Positions 8,149-17,204 of a stretch of 64,000 bases of DNA are shown here, in pieces (position 1 is the stretch's first letter; every line of letters starts with the position of its first letter). A program made the position numbers and the translations under genes. Location of the stretch: positions 496,001-560,000 of the forward strand of contig NZ_BMHM01000003.1 in the NCBI RefSeq assembly GCF_014640815.1. The letters run 5' to 3'. Source of the DNA: Vreelandella lutescens (GTDB lineage Bacteria > Pseudomonadota > Gammaproteobacteria > Pseudomonadales > Halomonadaceae). The notes under the pieces were generated by a model. The model worked only from the letters and a program-made list of their open reading frames with translations. It searched no databases and was not told the DNA's origin.

Positions 8149-9210
8149 ATGAGCCAAGCCAAATCTTACGCTGCGTTTTCCGCTGATAAGCCTCTCGCGC
8201 CGTTTACCTTTGACCGTCGTGAGCCTCGCTCTGACGATGTTGCCATTGAAATCCTTTACTGCGGCGTGTGCCACAGCGACCTGCATTTTGCTCGCAACGA
8301 CTGGGGCATGAGCCAATACCCCGTTGTGCCGGGCCACGAAATTGTTGGCCGTGTCACTGCCGTGGGCAGCGATGTTAGCCGTTTTAAAGCCGGTGATTTG
8401 GTTGGTGTTGGCTGCATGGTCGACTCCTGCCGTACCTGTTCCGCCTGTAAAGATGGCGTAGAGCAGTACTGCCTGGAAGGCTTCACCATGACTTACGGCA
8501 GTCCGGACCGCCAAGATGGCACCCTGACCCAGGGCGGTTACTCCGATTCCATCGTGGTCAGCGAGCACTTCGTTCTGCAAATGCCCGATGGCATTGACCT
8601 GGCATCCGCCGCGCCCATCCTGTGTGCCGGTATCACCACCTACTCGCCGCTGAAGCACCATGGTGTGGGTAAAGGCCACAAAGTAGGCATTATCGGCATG
8701 GGTGGTTTAGGCCACATGGGCGTGAAACTGGCCAAAGCGCTGGGTGCTGAAGTGACCGTGTTCACCCGCTCTGATGCCAAGGTTGAAGAAGCCAAGCGTA
8801 ACGGCGCTGATCACGTAGTGGTATCAAGCGACCAAGCGCAAATGGATGCCGTTGCTGAAACCTTCGACTTCATGCTCGACACCGTTCCGGTGCAGCACGA
8901 TCTGAACCCCTACTTAGCATCGCTGAAGTACGATGGTACGCACATTCTGGTCGGCCTCTTAGAGCCCATCGAGCCAGCGATCGAAGCGTTTAACCTGGTG
9001 TTCAAGCGTCGCGTTGTGGCGGGCTCTTTGATCGGCGGTATCGCTGAGACCGAAGAGCTGCTCAAGCTGTGCGCTGAGCAGAACATTACCTGCGATATCG
9101 AAATGCTTGATATCAATAAGATCAACGAAGGCTTTGAGCGCATGGAGAAAGGCGACGTACGCTACCGCTTCGTGATCGATATGGCGACACTGAAAGACAC
9201 CGCTGCCTAA
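8149..9210 (+). CDS. Zinc-dependent NADP alcohol dehydrogenase (YahK/CAD type)
   Basis: A 353-residue medium-chain dehydrogenase/reductase of the cinnamyl-alcohol-dehydrogenase/YahK group, which reduces a broad range of aldehydes with NADPH. Catalytic zinc site: YCGVCHSDLH (Cys41), GHE (His64-Glu65) and the cysteine of APILCAG. Structural zinc: Cys94, Cys97, Cys100 and Cys108. The coenzyme loop GMGGLGHMGVKLAKALG is followed by FTRSDAK, whose Ser-x-x-Lys favours NADP. Full length for the family. Divergent AraC regulator upstream; strong terminator downstream. Confidence 0.92.
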   Translation: MSQAKSYAAFSADKPLAPFTFDRREPRSDDVAIEILYCGVCHSDLHFARNDWGMSQYPVVPGHEIVGRVTAVGSDVSRFKAGDLVGVGCMVDSCRTCSACKDGVEQYCLEGFTMTYGSPDRQDGTLTQGGYSDSIVVSEHFVLQMPDGIDLASAAPILCAGITTYSPLKHHGVGKGHKVGIIGMGGLGHMGVKLAKALGAEVTVFTRSDAKVEEAKRNGADHVVVSSDQAQMDAVAETFDFMLDTVPVQHDLNPYLASLKYDGTHILVGLLEPIEPAIEAFNLVFKRRVVAGSLIGGIAETEELLKLCAEQNITCDIEMLDINKINEGFERMEKGDVRYRFVIDMATLKDTAA

Positions 9211-9226
9211 GCTGTCGTGTCCTAGT

Positions 9227-9258
9227 AAGCCCACCGCTTTACGGCGGTGGGCTTTTTT
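9227..9258 (+). terminator. Terminator after the alcohol dehydrogenase
   Basis: The stem AAGCCCACCGC pairs with GCGGTGGGCTT around a short loop and is followed by a long T-rich run (TTTTTTGTTTTTTC). Confidence 0.9.
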
Positions 9259-9381
9259 GTTTTTTCGTTATATGAAATTTGTTGGTATACAAAGGTCGTA
9301 GTGGTGCCATATTTCCCCTCATCTTGCTTTACCCTCCTGGTAGGTGGGGTAACAACTAATAAAGCAGAAGGGAACACGGCG

Positions 9382-11037
9382 ATGAAGCGACTTTCCATAA
9401 AATGGAGCCTGACGGCTGCCTTAGCACTGTTGGTGCTCATGATTGGCTTAATCAGTGCGCTGGGGTTTTATACCAACACCACCAGCGACCGCGCGCTTAA
9501 CGAGATTAATAACATCAACGTGCGCCTTGCCAATTTAGCCAACCGTACCCAAGTGCATGCGCTAAGAGCGCAAACCTTTTTAGATCGTTCGGCAAACTTT
9601 AGCACCCAGGGCAATCCAGATAAGGGGCGAGAGAGCCTCGCCATGGCGGCGGAAGCCGTCACTACCGCACAAACACGTTTTGAAGAGTTCTCAGCGATCT
9701 CCGTTACGCCGGGAAGCGAACTGGCAGAGCGGCGCGATAGCGTGGTAGCGGCTTACCACGCCTTTGTAACCGAAGGCATCGTGCCGCTACTGGAGGCTGC
9801 GCCATTCCAAATTCAGCGCCAACAAGAGGCGCTGGGCGAATTGGGGGCCAACCTGGATGCCGCGATGGGGGCTTTTGTAGGCTATACCGAAGCGCGGGGC
9901 CAGCAGGTAATGCATCAGGTGGAGCGCTTAGCGACCATCGGCGGCGCAGTGGCCATTGGCTTGCTGCTGTTTTCGCTGCTGGCAGCGGTGGTGATTCGTA
10001 TCGCGATGATGCGTGGCGTGGTAACGCCGCTACAGCAAGCGCTGGGGCATTTTGAGAGAATCGCCAACGGCGATTTAACCGGGCGCATTGAAGATCGTGG
10101 CCGCAATGAGATTGGCCTGCTCTTTTTGGGGCTTGCTGGAATGCAGGAAAAACTGAAGACCCTGGTGCTGTCGCTACGTAGCAGCAGCGAGCATGTTTAC
10201 AGCGGGGCTAGCGATATCTCCTCAGGTAGCCAAGACCTCTCTGCGCGTACCGAGCAACAGGCCTCTGCGCTTCAGCAAACGGCGTCTAGCATGGAGCAGA
10301 TGGCCACTACCGTAGGTAAAAATGCTGAAATTGCCCAAGAGGCTGATCAGCTCTCGGTGGCCGCTTCCCAGTCGGCTGAAGCCAGCGGTGAGGAAGTCGA
10401 GCGTACCGTGCTACTCATGCGCGAGATCGCTGCCAGTGCGGACCGGGTCAACGATATTATCGGCGTTATCGACTCGATTGCCTTTCAAACCAATATTCTG
10501 GCGCTCAATGCCTCGGTGGAAGCAGCCCGGGCAGGCGAGCAAGGCCGTGGCTTTGCGGTTGTGGCCAGCGAAGTACGCTCGTTAGCTACCCGTAGTGCGG
10601 AGTCGGCTAAAGAGATCCGTGGCTTGATTGAGCAAACCACCACGCAAATCAATAGCGGTGCCACCCAAGCCGAGCGTAGCGGTGAGACGCTTAGCCAAAC
10701 CGTCGATGCCATTCGTCAGGTCACCACGCTGATGGGTGAAATTTCCACCGCCACTCGCGAGCAGAATAGCGGCATTGAGCAGATTAACGCCGCACTGACG
10801 GAAATGGATTCGGTGACCCAGCAGAATGCGGCGCTGGTGCAGCAAACCAGCTCTGCCGCTAGTGCGTTGGAAGGGCAGGCAAGCCAGCTCGCCACGCTGA
10901 TGGCTACTTTCCGGTTGGCGGAAGGCAGCGAGCAACCCGTAGCTGCGCCTGCGTTAGAGGCGCAGCCGCGTCGCCCGGCGGATAAATCGGCTGCCCCGCA
11001 AACGGTGAATAGCAGCGACGACTGGGATGAATTTTAA
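9382..11037 (+). CDS. Methyl-accepting chemotaxis protein
   Basis: A 552-residue chemoreceptor. TM1 is at about residues 8-30, a helical periplasmic sensor runs to about 180, TM2 is at about 184-206, a HAMP domain follows, and then the signalling domain with the hairpin tip [20 protein letters not shown] and [18 protein letters not shown]. The C-terminus is DDWDEF, resembling the W-x-x-F pentapeptide that binds the CheR/CheB adaptation enzymes on a flexible linker. The start at 9382 follows AGAAGGGA; the frame is open upstream to 9247 but that part is the previous terminator. Ligand unknown. Confidence 0.92.
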   Translation: MKRLSIKWSLTAALALLVLMIGLISALGFYTNTTSDRALNEINNINVRLANLANRTQVHALRAQTFLDRSANFSTQGNPDKGRESLAMAAEAVTTAQTRFEEFSAISVTPGSELAERRDSVVAAYHAFVTEGIVPLLEAAPFQIQRQQEALGELGANLDAAMGAFVGYTEARGQQVMHQVERLATIGGAVAIGLLLFSLLAAVVIRIAMMRGVVTPLQQALGHFERIANGDLTGRIEDRGRNEIGLLFLGLAGMQEKLKTLVLSLRSSSEHVYSGASDISSGSQDLSARTEQQASALQQTASSMEQMATTVGKNAEIAQEADQLSVAASQSAEASGEEVERTVLLMREIAASADRVNDIIGVIDSIAFQTNILALNASVEAARAGEQGRGFAVVASEVRSLATRSAESAKEIRGLIEQTTTQINSGATQAERSGETLSQTVDAIRQVTTLMGEISTATREQNSGIEQINAALTEMDSVTQQNAALVQQTSSAASALEGQASQLATLMATFRLAEGSEQPVAAPALEAQPRRPADKSAAPQTVNSSDDWDEF

Positions 11038-11070
11038 CCCCGAGTGAACATCTGTAGGGCGTACCAATCT

Positions 11071-11096
11071 TCAGGGCGGCTATTTAGCCGCCCTGA
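11071..11096 (+). terminator. Hairpin between convergent genes, probable terminator
   Basis: An 11-bp perfect stem (TCAGGGCGGCT/AGCCGCCCTGA) with an ATTT loop. Neither side has a clear T run, so it may act as a bidirectional stop or an RNA-stabilising hairpin for the chemoreceptor and methyltransferase transcripts. Confidence 0.55.
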
Positions 11097-11134
11097 ATAC
11101 GTTTAAAAAGATCATGCTCGCGATGGCGATGGGC

Positions 11135-11902
11135 TTACGCGTGAGCAACCACACGAATGCGCACGTAATCCGCGGTCCAGTTACCCTGGCCGTCGCTGAG
11201 GCTATGGGCCAACAGGTTGAGCGTGTTGTCAAAAATAGCATCTCTCAGGTCAGGATCTAGCCCGTGAAAGAAGGGGCTCGCAAAGGTGTCTAGCCAGCTC
11301 GCCATGCCTTTAGGCAGCGGGGTGGGGCGGGGAATGAGTTCAATGCTATCCACCCGAAAACCGACGGTTTGCAGCAGGTTGGTGTACTCCTGGGTGGTAG
11401 GGAAGTACCACGGATGGCGGCCCTTCGAGCTAATGCCGCGAAACTGCAGAGAGGCAATCAGCGCGGTGCAAATGGCCGCCACATTGCCGTGGCCCCCAAA
11501 CTCGGCCACAAAGCGTCCTCCCGGTTTCAGCGCACGCTTTACGCCGGCCAGCACTGCTTGAGGATCCAGCATCCAGTGCAGCGCCGCATTACTGAAGACC
11601 GCGTCGAACTCATGATCAAAGGGCAACTGATGGCCATCAATAACGCGAGCAGTGACGCCGCGCTGTTGGGCAGCAGCCACCATATCTGCAGAGGCATCGA
11701 TACCCAGCACATCGCCACCTAACTGCATAATGCGTTCTGTTAACACGCCGTCGCCGCAGCCAAGGTCTAGAATACGCTGCCCCGGTTGGGGGGAGAGTAA
11801 CCTGACCACATCCATGCCAAGATCAGGTACAAAACTGGCGTGTTCCGCGTACCGACCGGCACTCCATGCCTGGCCAGGCGGGGTATCAGGGGCGTTTGAC
11901 AT
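11135..11902 (-). CDS. Class I SAM-dependent methyltransferase
   Basis: A 255-residue methyltransferase. Motif I is ILDLGCGDGVLTERI (about residues 44-58), motif II ends in GIDASADMVAAA with the acidic ribose ligand, and FDAVFSNAALHWM and ALKPGGRFVAEFGGHG are motifs III-IV. The overall pattern recalls trans-aconitate methyltransferase-like proteins (W-AGRYAEHASFV start), but the substrate is unknown. It is monocistronic. The 236-nt stretch between it and the divergent nitroreductase gene shows no other gene. Confidence 0.85.
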   Translation of the reverse strand: MSNAPDTPPGQAWSAGRYAEHASFVPDLGMDVVRLLSPQPGQRILDLGCGDGVLTERIMQLGGDVLGIDASADMVAAAQQRGVTARVIDGHQLPFDHEFDAVFSNAALHWMLDPQAVLAGVKRALKPGGRFVAEFGGHGNVAAICTALIASLQFRGISSKGRHPWYFPTTQEYTNLLQTVGFRVDSIELIPRPTPLPKGMASWLDTFASPFFHGLDPDLRDAIFDNTLNLLAHSLSDGQGNWTADYVRIRVVAHA

Positions 11903-12138
11903 ATCGGCTTCCTAGCATCGTTATTAGGCTCAAAGGGTTACTAGCAGTATAGCGAGCGTTCCCTTTCACGCGTGCAACATCACGTAAAAATTCTTTAACC
12001 ACCGTGCGTTAACCGCCGTAAGTGCCTACCCAAGCTCAGCCAATAGCGTTACGCTGAAAAATATTTGCGATTTGCCATGAATCGAATCCACCAGGCTTGT
12101 AGCGCACTCTATAGGCAGGAACTGAAGAGGCCAGTGTA

Positions 12139-12870
12139 ATGAACGATGTGATCAAATTACTGAATTCCCACCGCTCCATTCGTAAGTTCACCGATCAAAA
12201 GATCCCCCATGGGCTGCTGCGAGAGCTGATCAAGGCAGGGCAGGCGGCGGCCACGTCTAGCCATGTGCAGGCTTACACGGTGATTCATGTGAAAGATCCC
12301 GCCAACCGCGAAGCCATTGCTGAGCTGGCTGGTGGGCAAGGTTATGTCGCCAGCAGCGCTGCGTTCTTGGTGTTCTGTGCCGATATGAAACGCCCCACGG
12401 AAGCCTCGGCTCGCACCGGTGCTAACGTGGAGCGTGGGATGACGGAACAGCTTCTGGTCGCCACGGTGGATACCGCGCTCATGGCGCAAAATGTCGCGGT
12501 AGCGGCTGAGTCAGAGGGCTTAGGGATTTGCTACATCGGCGGGATTCGTAACAATCCGGATGCTGTCAGCGAGCTATTACGGCTGCCTGCCCACGTTTAC
12601 CCTGTCTTTGGCATGTGCCTGGGGTATCCCGACCACCAGCCGGAAGTGAAGCCGCGCCTGCCCGTTGAAGCGATTCTGAAAGAGGACTACTACACTGATG
12701 ATAGCGACCATGTAGCCGCCTTTGACGACACCATGCAGGCGTACTATCAATCTCGTAGTAGCGGCAATAAAAACAGTGATTGGTCGCACAACCTAACCCC
12801 TCTGTTTGATAGCAAGCTGCGCCCCCATATGCGTGATTTCTTGGTGAAACGCGGCTTTACCATGAAATAA
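12139..12870 (+). CDS. NADPH-dependent nitroreductase, NfsA-like
   Basis: A 243-residue FMN-dependent oxidoreductase of the NfsA/flavin-reductase group. HRSIRKFTDQKIP at residues 11-23 gives the FMN-phosphate contacts, EGLGICYIGGIRNNP lies near 130, and the long C-terminal excursion ending in RDFLVKRGF distinguishes NfsA-type from NfsB-type enzymes. Family members reduce nitroaromatics, quinones and flavins with NADPH in the cytosol. It is followed 10 nt later by a membrane protein gene with its own AAGGAG, probably in the same transcript. Confidence 0.88.
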   Translation: MNDVIKLLNSHRSIRKFTDQKIPHGLLRELIKAGQAAATSSHVQAYTVIHVKDPANREAIAELAGGQGYVASSAAFLVFCADMKRPTEASARTGANVERGMTEQLLVATVDTALMAQNVAVAAESEGLGICYIGGIRNNPDAVSELLRLPAHVYPVFGMCLGYPDHQPEVKPRLPVEAILKEDYYTDDSDHVAAFDDTMQAYYQSRSSGNKNSDWSHNLTPLFDSKLRPHMRDFLVKRGFTMK

Positions 12871-12880
12871 GGAGTCATCT

Positions 12881-13522
12881 ATGTCCCTTCAGCGTGCCTA
12901 CGTTCTACTGGCTGGGCTTTATAGCCTGCTACCTGTGATGGGTATTGTGGCCGTGTTTTCCGGCGGAGGAACGCCACTGGCCATGGCGCATCTATTTTTT
13001 GGCGTCTTGGGTGTGGTGGGGCTGTGGGGATATATTTTAAAACGAGGCGTGATGAACCAGCGCATGTGGCGTCCGCTGGCAGGCGTCTTTGTGATGGGTA
13101 GTTTGCTGCAGCTGGTGGTGATGCTCACCATGCCGGTGTCTGGTGTGGCGCTTACCTGGATGCTCACCAGCAGTATCTTTGCCATGCTGCTGGCGGTGCT
13201 GCTCTACCATTATGGTAACCGCGACCAGCCGCTGTGGGCGACAGACGCGGAGCGTGCAGCGGCACAACAGCTGGCGACACTCCTGGAGCAACAGTCAACG
13301 GTGACGGCAGTACACCGTGAATCAGGGCATGAAAACAGCGTCAACGTAGCCAAAGTGGGCAGTGAATATCAGGCAACCGTTACGCGGCGCTATGAAAGCC
13401 GCCAGGAAACCTTTGAGCGGCGTTTTCGGCATCCAGAAACGCTGGTGTTTTTCGTCGAGAAATTCGCCAGCGTCACGCCGCAGGATTTTCTCCCTGCCAG
13501 ACCGGCAACGCCTGCTGCTTAG
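12881..13522 (+). CDS. Hypothetical four-helix membrane protein
   Basis: A 213-residue protein with four hydrophobic segments in its first 110 residues (from about 7, 33, 64 and 88), then a cytosolic or periplasmic region of 100 residues with two conspicuous stretches, SVNVAKVGSEYQATVTRR and ETFERRFRHPETLVFFVEKF. I do not recognise a family. It lies 10 nt after the nitroreductase gene and ends 3 nt before the convergent acyltransferase gene, so the two stops face each other almost directly. Confidence 0.6.
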   Translation: MSLQRAYVLLAGLYSLLPVMGIVAVFSGGGTPLAMAHLFFGVLGVVGLWGYILKRGVMNQRMWRPLAGVFVMGSLLQLVVMLTMPVSGVALTWMLTSSIFAMLLAVLLYHYGNRDQPLWATDAERAAAQQLATLLEQQSTVTAVHRESGHENSVNVAKVGSEYQATVTRRYESRQETFERRFRHPETLVFFVEKFASVTPQDFLPARPATPAA

Positions 13523-13525
13523 CGG

Positions 13526-14308
13526 TTAGTGCAGGGGCGACGTGAGCGGCAGTTGAGCTTCTAACTGAAGTTTGATGGTTTGATACAGCGGCTTGATTTT
13601 GATGGGCAGGCTCTCTTCTGCCACCCGCTGATCAATATAGTAAGGTGCCCGGCTGCCGCAGTAGTTAATCACGCCACCTACCTGATAAAAATGCAGGCCC
13701 GAAGCCTTTAGCAAGCGACTAAAGCGCGGCTCTAACATTGCAAACACGTGATAGCGTTGGCTAAGGCCGACCATGGCCGTGGCAGCAAGAAAAAGGCTGA
13801 GGCTCAGTAACGCAGGGCTCTCTTTGATGCTGTCATAAGGGCTTTGGATGTCTTTATTTTTTTTCCTTGCGGTAGGATGAACGGCTAAACGAGACACCTC
13901 ACACACGGTACTGGCTGGGAAATAGTGAGGATGCGTATCGGCAATAAACAAATGGGCCGGGTAATAATCCTCTAGCGGTAAGCCGCGCTCTTTCTGTTCG
14001 ACTGACGGGTCAATCAGCACAATTCGGACACAGCCGACGTCAATGCCTGTCGCTTTATGGTGAAGCAGACACAAAAGCGAGTGCTGGTCGTGCTCGTCAT
14101 GTTCAATATTGAGTTCGCTGGATGTGCCGATGTCATAGTTAAGCTCTTCAATAAATACGGTGTGTCGAAGTGCAAAGGCACGATGCTGTTCATCCTCTGT
14201 TTGCGCAATAATTAACGTAAAGTGGTCGTTGAAAAAGGTCGGGCTAAACGTGGTGTCTGTCAGTATTTCCGGGGTAGTAATAGGAGGCGTTATTGTCGTT
14301 ATCACCAT
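13526..14308 (-). CDS. PEP-CTERM/exosortase-type acyltransferase (LuxI/FeeM-like)
   Basis: A 260-residue GNAT-fold protein resembling the exosortase-associated acyltransferase family and, more distantly, LuxI and FeeM N-acyl synthases. RHTVFIEELNYD puts Arg48 and Glu54 in the LuxI-like acyl-carrier region, and CEVSRLAVHPTARK (Glu137-Arg140) is the family signature. Known relatives transfer acyl groups from acyl carrier protein to amino acids. It is the last gene of a minus-strand operon and begins 3 nt after the GGDEF/EAL stop, with GAAGGA in the end of that gene. No exosortase or PEP-CTERM gene is visible in the window. Confidence 0.7.
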   Translation of the reverse strand: MVITTITPPITTPEILTDTTFSPTFFNDHFTLIIAQTEDEQHRAFALRHTVFIEELNYDIGTSSELNIEHDEHDQHSLLCLLHHKATGIDVGCVRIVLIDPSVEQKERGLPLEDYYPAHLFIADTHPHYFPASTVCEVSRLAVHPTARKKNKDIQSPYDSIKESPALLSLSLFLAATAMVGLSQRYHVFAMLEPRFSRLLKASGLHFYQVGGVINYCGSRAPYYIDQRVAEESLPIKIKPLYQTIKLQLEAQLPLTSPLH

Positions 14309-14311
14309 CGT

Positions 14312-17176
14312 CTATCCTTCCAGTAGCTGCGCAAGTGGCAGTGGCTTTCCTAAATAAAACCCTTGGCCGTAGGTAATGCCATACTCTTTTAGAATAGGCA
14401 TTAACGCTGCCTGGTCGACAAATTCTGCAATGGTTTGTTTGCCGAACCCTTGAGCGATATCGGCAATGGCTTTGACGATGGTGTGACTGTCTGGGTTAAT
14501 CAGTAAACTGCGAATAAATGAGCCATCAATTTTGATGTAATCCACGGGTAGCTGGCCCAAATAGTGGAAGCTGCTAAACCCAATGCCAAAATCATCCAGG
14601 GCCGTGCGGCAGCCCAAGTCCCGCACCGTTTGCAGCACGTTGCGGGCGGTCGAAAAGTCGGTAATGGCGGCCGTCTCGGTCACTTCAAGAATCAAATGGT
14701 GAGGGTCGGCACCGCTGCTGCGCAGTTCGTCGGTTAAATACTGCTTTAGCTCCAAGTCGTGTAGCGACTGACCCGACAGATTCACCGCAAGCGATATGCC
14801 GCGTGTTTGAAGTGTACTGAGCGCTTGCAGACTATGTTTAATCACCCATCGGTCGAGCGGTACAACTAATCCGCTCTGTTCTGCAATGGTAATAAACTGC
14901 TGGGGTGTAATGAGGCTGCCATCGGGATGACGAATCCTCAGCAGCACTTCGTAGTGCTTAATATCCTGGTCTTCTAAGCGCACAATGGGTTGCGCCATGA
15001 GTTCAAAACTATCGTTTTCCAGTGCGTTATGGAGCTGCTCTACCCAGTAAACCCGGTCTTGCAACTCATCTTTTGCGTTTTCTGCCTGAGAAAGCAGATA
15101 CCAGCGCTGATGAGTGCTCTCCTTGGCTTTGTACATCGCCATATCGGCACTGGCCAGCAGGTCCGCAGGCGTCCGCCCGTGAGTGGGAAACAGGGCGATG
15201 CCCATACTGGCAGAGATATGATGTTTTCTTCCGGCTGACTGAAAGCCGATTCCGCTCAGCAGCTGGCTGATATAACCTGCGATACTAATGGCCTGCTCGC
15301 TGGTCACTCCTTCCAGCAGCAGAGCGAACTCATCACCGCCTAACCGAGCAATAATGCTGCGCTGGCCCAGGTTGAGAAAGAGTGTCTCTGCCACTTCACG
15401 CAGTAAGTGATCGCCTACGTGGTGGCCGCTCAGTTCGTTAATTTCCTTAAACTGGTCCAAATCCAGCAGCACAATAGCCCCTTCGCTGTTGTGCAGCAGC
15501 GCGCTTTGTAGCGCATCTTGAAAGTAGCGGCGGTTAAATAGTTCTGTCAGCGGGTCTCGCTCAGCCAGCCACGTAAGCCGTTCTTCTGCCGCTTTACGTT
15601 CAGTAATATCCAAACCAACAGAGATACGCAGCGCTTGTTCTCGTGAGTGGGCAGGCAGCGTGGAGTGGTACCAGGCCACGGTACAGCAACGTTTATCTGC
15701 TGTTTGCAGAGTCCTCTCTTCCTGCTGAGGTGTTTTGAGAGCGGCATTCAACGAAGTATCTCTGGCCAGTGACCGGCCTGATATCGGCAGCCCTGCGGGG
15801 GGCAACTGATCAAAGATATCGTAAAAATATCGGCCAATCAGTTCGCTATCATTGAGTGCTAAACGCCCCCGCGTATAGGCATTCACACGTTGAATACGCC
15901 CATCGCTACTGTGCACCACAATAAACACCTGAGCAGTGTCTAGCAGGCTATTCACAAAGTCTCTTTCTCGGGCAAGCTCATCAATGCGCTCTGCTAACTG
16001 GCTGCTATGCACGGTCACGCTGGATTCAAGATGCTCCAGTTGATTGGCCAAAGTGCGCGTGACGTTCTCTAACACATCGATTTCATTGGAGAGCCTTGGG
16101 GTATGCTGAGGGAGCTTTCCTCTTACCCCTGTAAAGTCGCCTTTTGCGAGCGCCGGTAGCAGAGATGCCACCCGCCGTAGCCGTGCCATGGGCCCAAGTA
16201 AAATCGCGAGTAGCAGTAATTCTGCAGCGAGCCAGCCCACCACGCCGAGCACCAGCAGGGTGTTAGTGGCCTTTTGGATAGCCACCGTTTGCGGGGTAAC
16301 ATCAGAGATCAGCAAAAAATAACCGGTGCTGCGCCAGTCAGCATCGTCTTCCATATATACGGCGCTGATCTCTAAATAGCGCTCGGCGTAGGGAAGGCTA
16401 AGCGGCCTATCGGCTAAGGTAAAGATAGGCGCTACGTGGGAGGCACGCTCTAGCAAAGGCAGCGTGGCCTCTCGGCTGGTTAAGGCCACCAGGTGGCCGT
16501 TCCATTCTGGCAGGCGACGGCCCACATCCAGAGTGGCGGTGCCGGTGTAACCGGTGACCATGAGCGCAATCTCGCTGCCTGACACCTCCTTGGCTTCACG
16601 GGTGACATCCGCCAGCGAACGCGACAGTACCACCATACCAATGCTGCTTCCCGCCATTAAAATAGGCACTGCTGCGTACTGTTGGCAGTTCAAGCCGCAG
16701 CGAAGGGTCGTCATTGGCGCTTCACGGGCCAACACGTCGTCAATCCAGCCTTGTACCGGCAACTCGTTGACAGGCTGCATACCGCCTGAGTGGCCAAGCT
16801 GTTGCCCCTGCGGATTAAATACAAGCACTTCGTCCACCCCTGCCTCAAGCTGCAGTGAGGGCCATTGGGAACGAAGCGCATTATCTATCGCTAAGGTATC
16901 GTTGATGGCGAGTGCATTGCCTAAGGCGGGCGCGGCAGCGGTTAACCCCGCCAATTGGCGTAGATTATCCGCAGAGCGCTGCATGGCCAGGCGGATCTCA
17001 CGCTGCTGGCGCTCATGGTGAGCCATGCGGCTATTTTCAAACTGCTGCATGAGGTGGTGATGCCCAAGCCAGATAAAGAGCGCCACCAAAATCAACAGCA
17101 GTAAACTGCTAAGCGCGGTGACCCGCCAAGCTAAGCTAAACCGATGACGTGCAGGCAATGGTGAGAACCGATTCAT
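14312..17176 (-). CDS. Membrane GGDEF-EAL protein (c-di-GMP synthesis/breakdown)
   Basis: A 954-residue protein. TM1 is at about residues 20-42, a periplasmic sensor of about 260 residues follows, TM2 is near 303-330, then HAMP, a coiled coil, a PAS domain (from about 405), GGDEF (RLGGDEFALLLEG near 613) and EAL. The GGDEF motif is intact. The EAL motif reads EVLLR (about residue 740), with ILEVTETAAI, ALDDFGIGFSS and YIKIDGSFI retained, so phosphodiesterase activity is likely. Third of four genes in a minus-strand operon behind a binding protein and an outer-membrane barrel, which may deliver its signal. The start at 17176 has CGGGA upstream; a GTG just before it is also possible. Confidence 0.9.
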   Translation of the reverse strand: MNRFSPLPARHRFSLAWRVTALSSLLLLILVALFIWLGHHHLMQQFENSRMAHHERQQREIRLAMQRSADNLRQLAGLTAAAPALGNALAINDTLAIDNALRSQWPSLQLEAGVDEVLVFNPQGQQLGHSGGMQPVNELPVQGWIDDVLAREAPMTTLRCGLNCQQYAAVPILMAGSSIGMVVLSRSLADVTREAKEVSGSEIALMVTGYTGTATLDVGRRLPEWNGHLVALTSREATLPLLERASHVAPIFTLADRPLSLPYAERYLEISAVYMEDDADWRSTGYFLLISDVTPQTVAIQKATNTLLVLGVVGWLAAELLLLAILLGPMARLRRVASLLPALAKGDFTGVRGKLPQHTPRLSNEIDVLENVTRTLANQLEHLESSVTVHSSQLAERIDELARERDFVNSLLDTAQVFIVVHSSDGRIQRVNAYTRGRLALNDSELIGRYFYDIFDQLPPAGLPISGRSLARDTSLNAALKTPQQEERTLQTADKRCCTVAWYHSTLPAHSREQALRISVGLDITERKAAEERLTWLAERDPLTELFNRRYFQDALQSALLHNSEGAIVLLDLDQFKEINELSGHHVGDHLLREVAETLFLNLGQRSIIARLGGDEFALLLEGVTSEQAISIAGYISQLLSGIGFQSAGRKHHISASMGIALFPTHGRTPADLLASADMAMYKAKESTHQRWYLLSQAENAKDELQDRVYWVEQLHNALENDSFELMAQPIVRLEDQDIKHYEVLLRIRHPDGSLITPQQFITIAEQSGLVVPLDRWVIKHSLQALSTLQTRGISLAVNLSGQSLHDLELKQYLTDELRSSGADPHHLILEVTETAAITDFSTARNVLQTVRDLGCRTALDDFGIGFSSFHYLGQLPVDYIKIDGSFIRSLLINPDSHTIVKAIADIAQGFGKQTIAEFVDQAALMPILKEYGITYGQGFYLGKPLPLAQLLEG

Positions 17177-17204
17177 CACGGCGTATCCCGATCAGGTCAA
17201 TGGG

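Noticed and set aside
8077..8679. 200-codon minus ORF over the alcohol dehydrogenase
   Set aside because: Antisense shadow of a clear enzyme gene with all zinc ligands on the plus strand.
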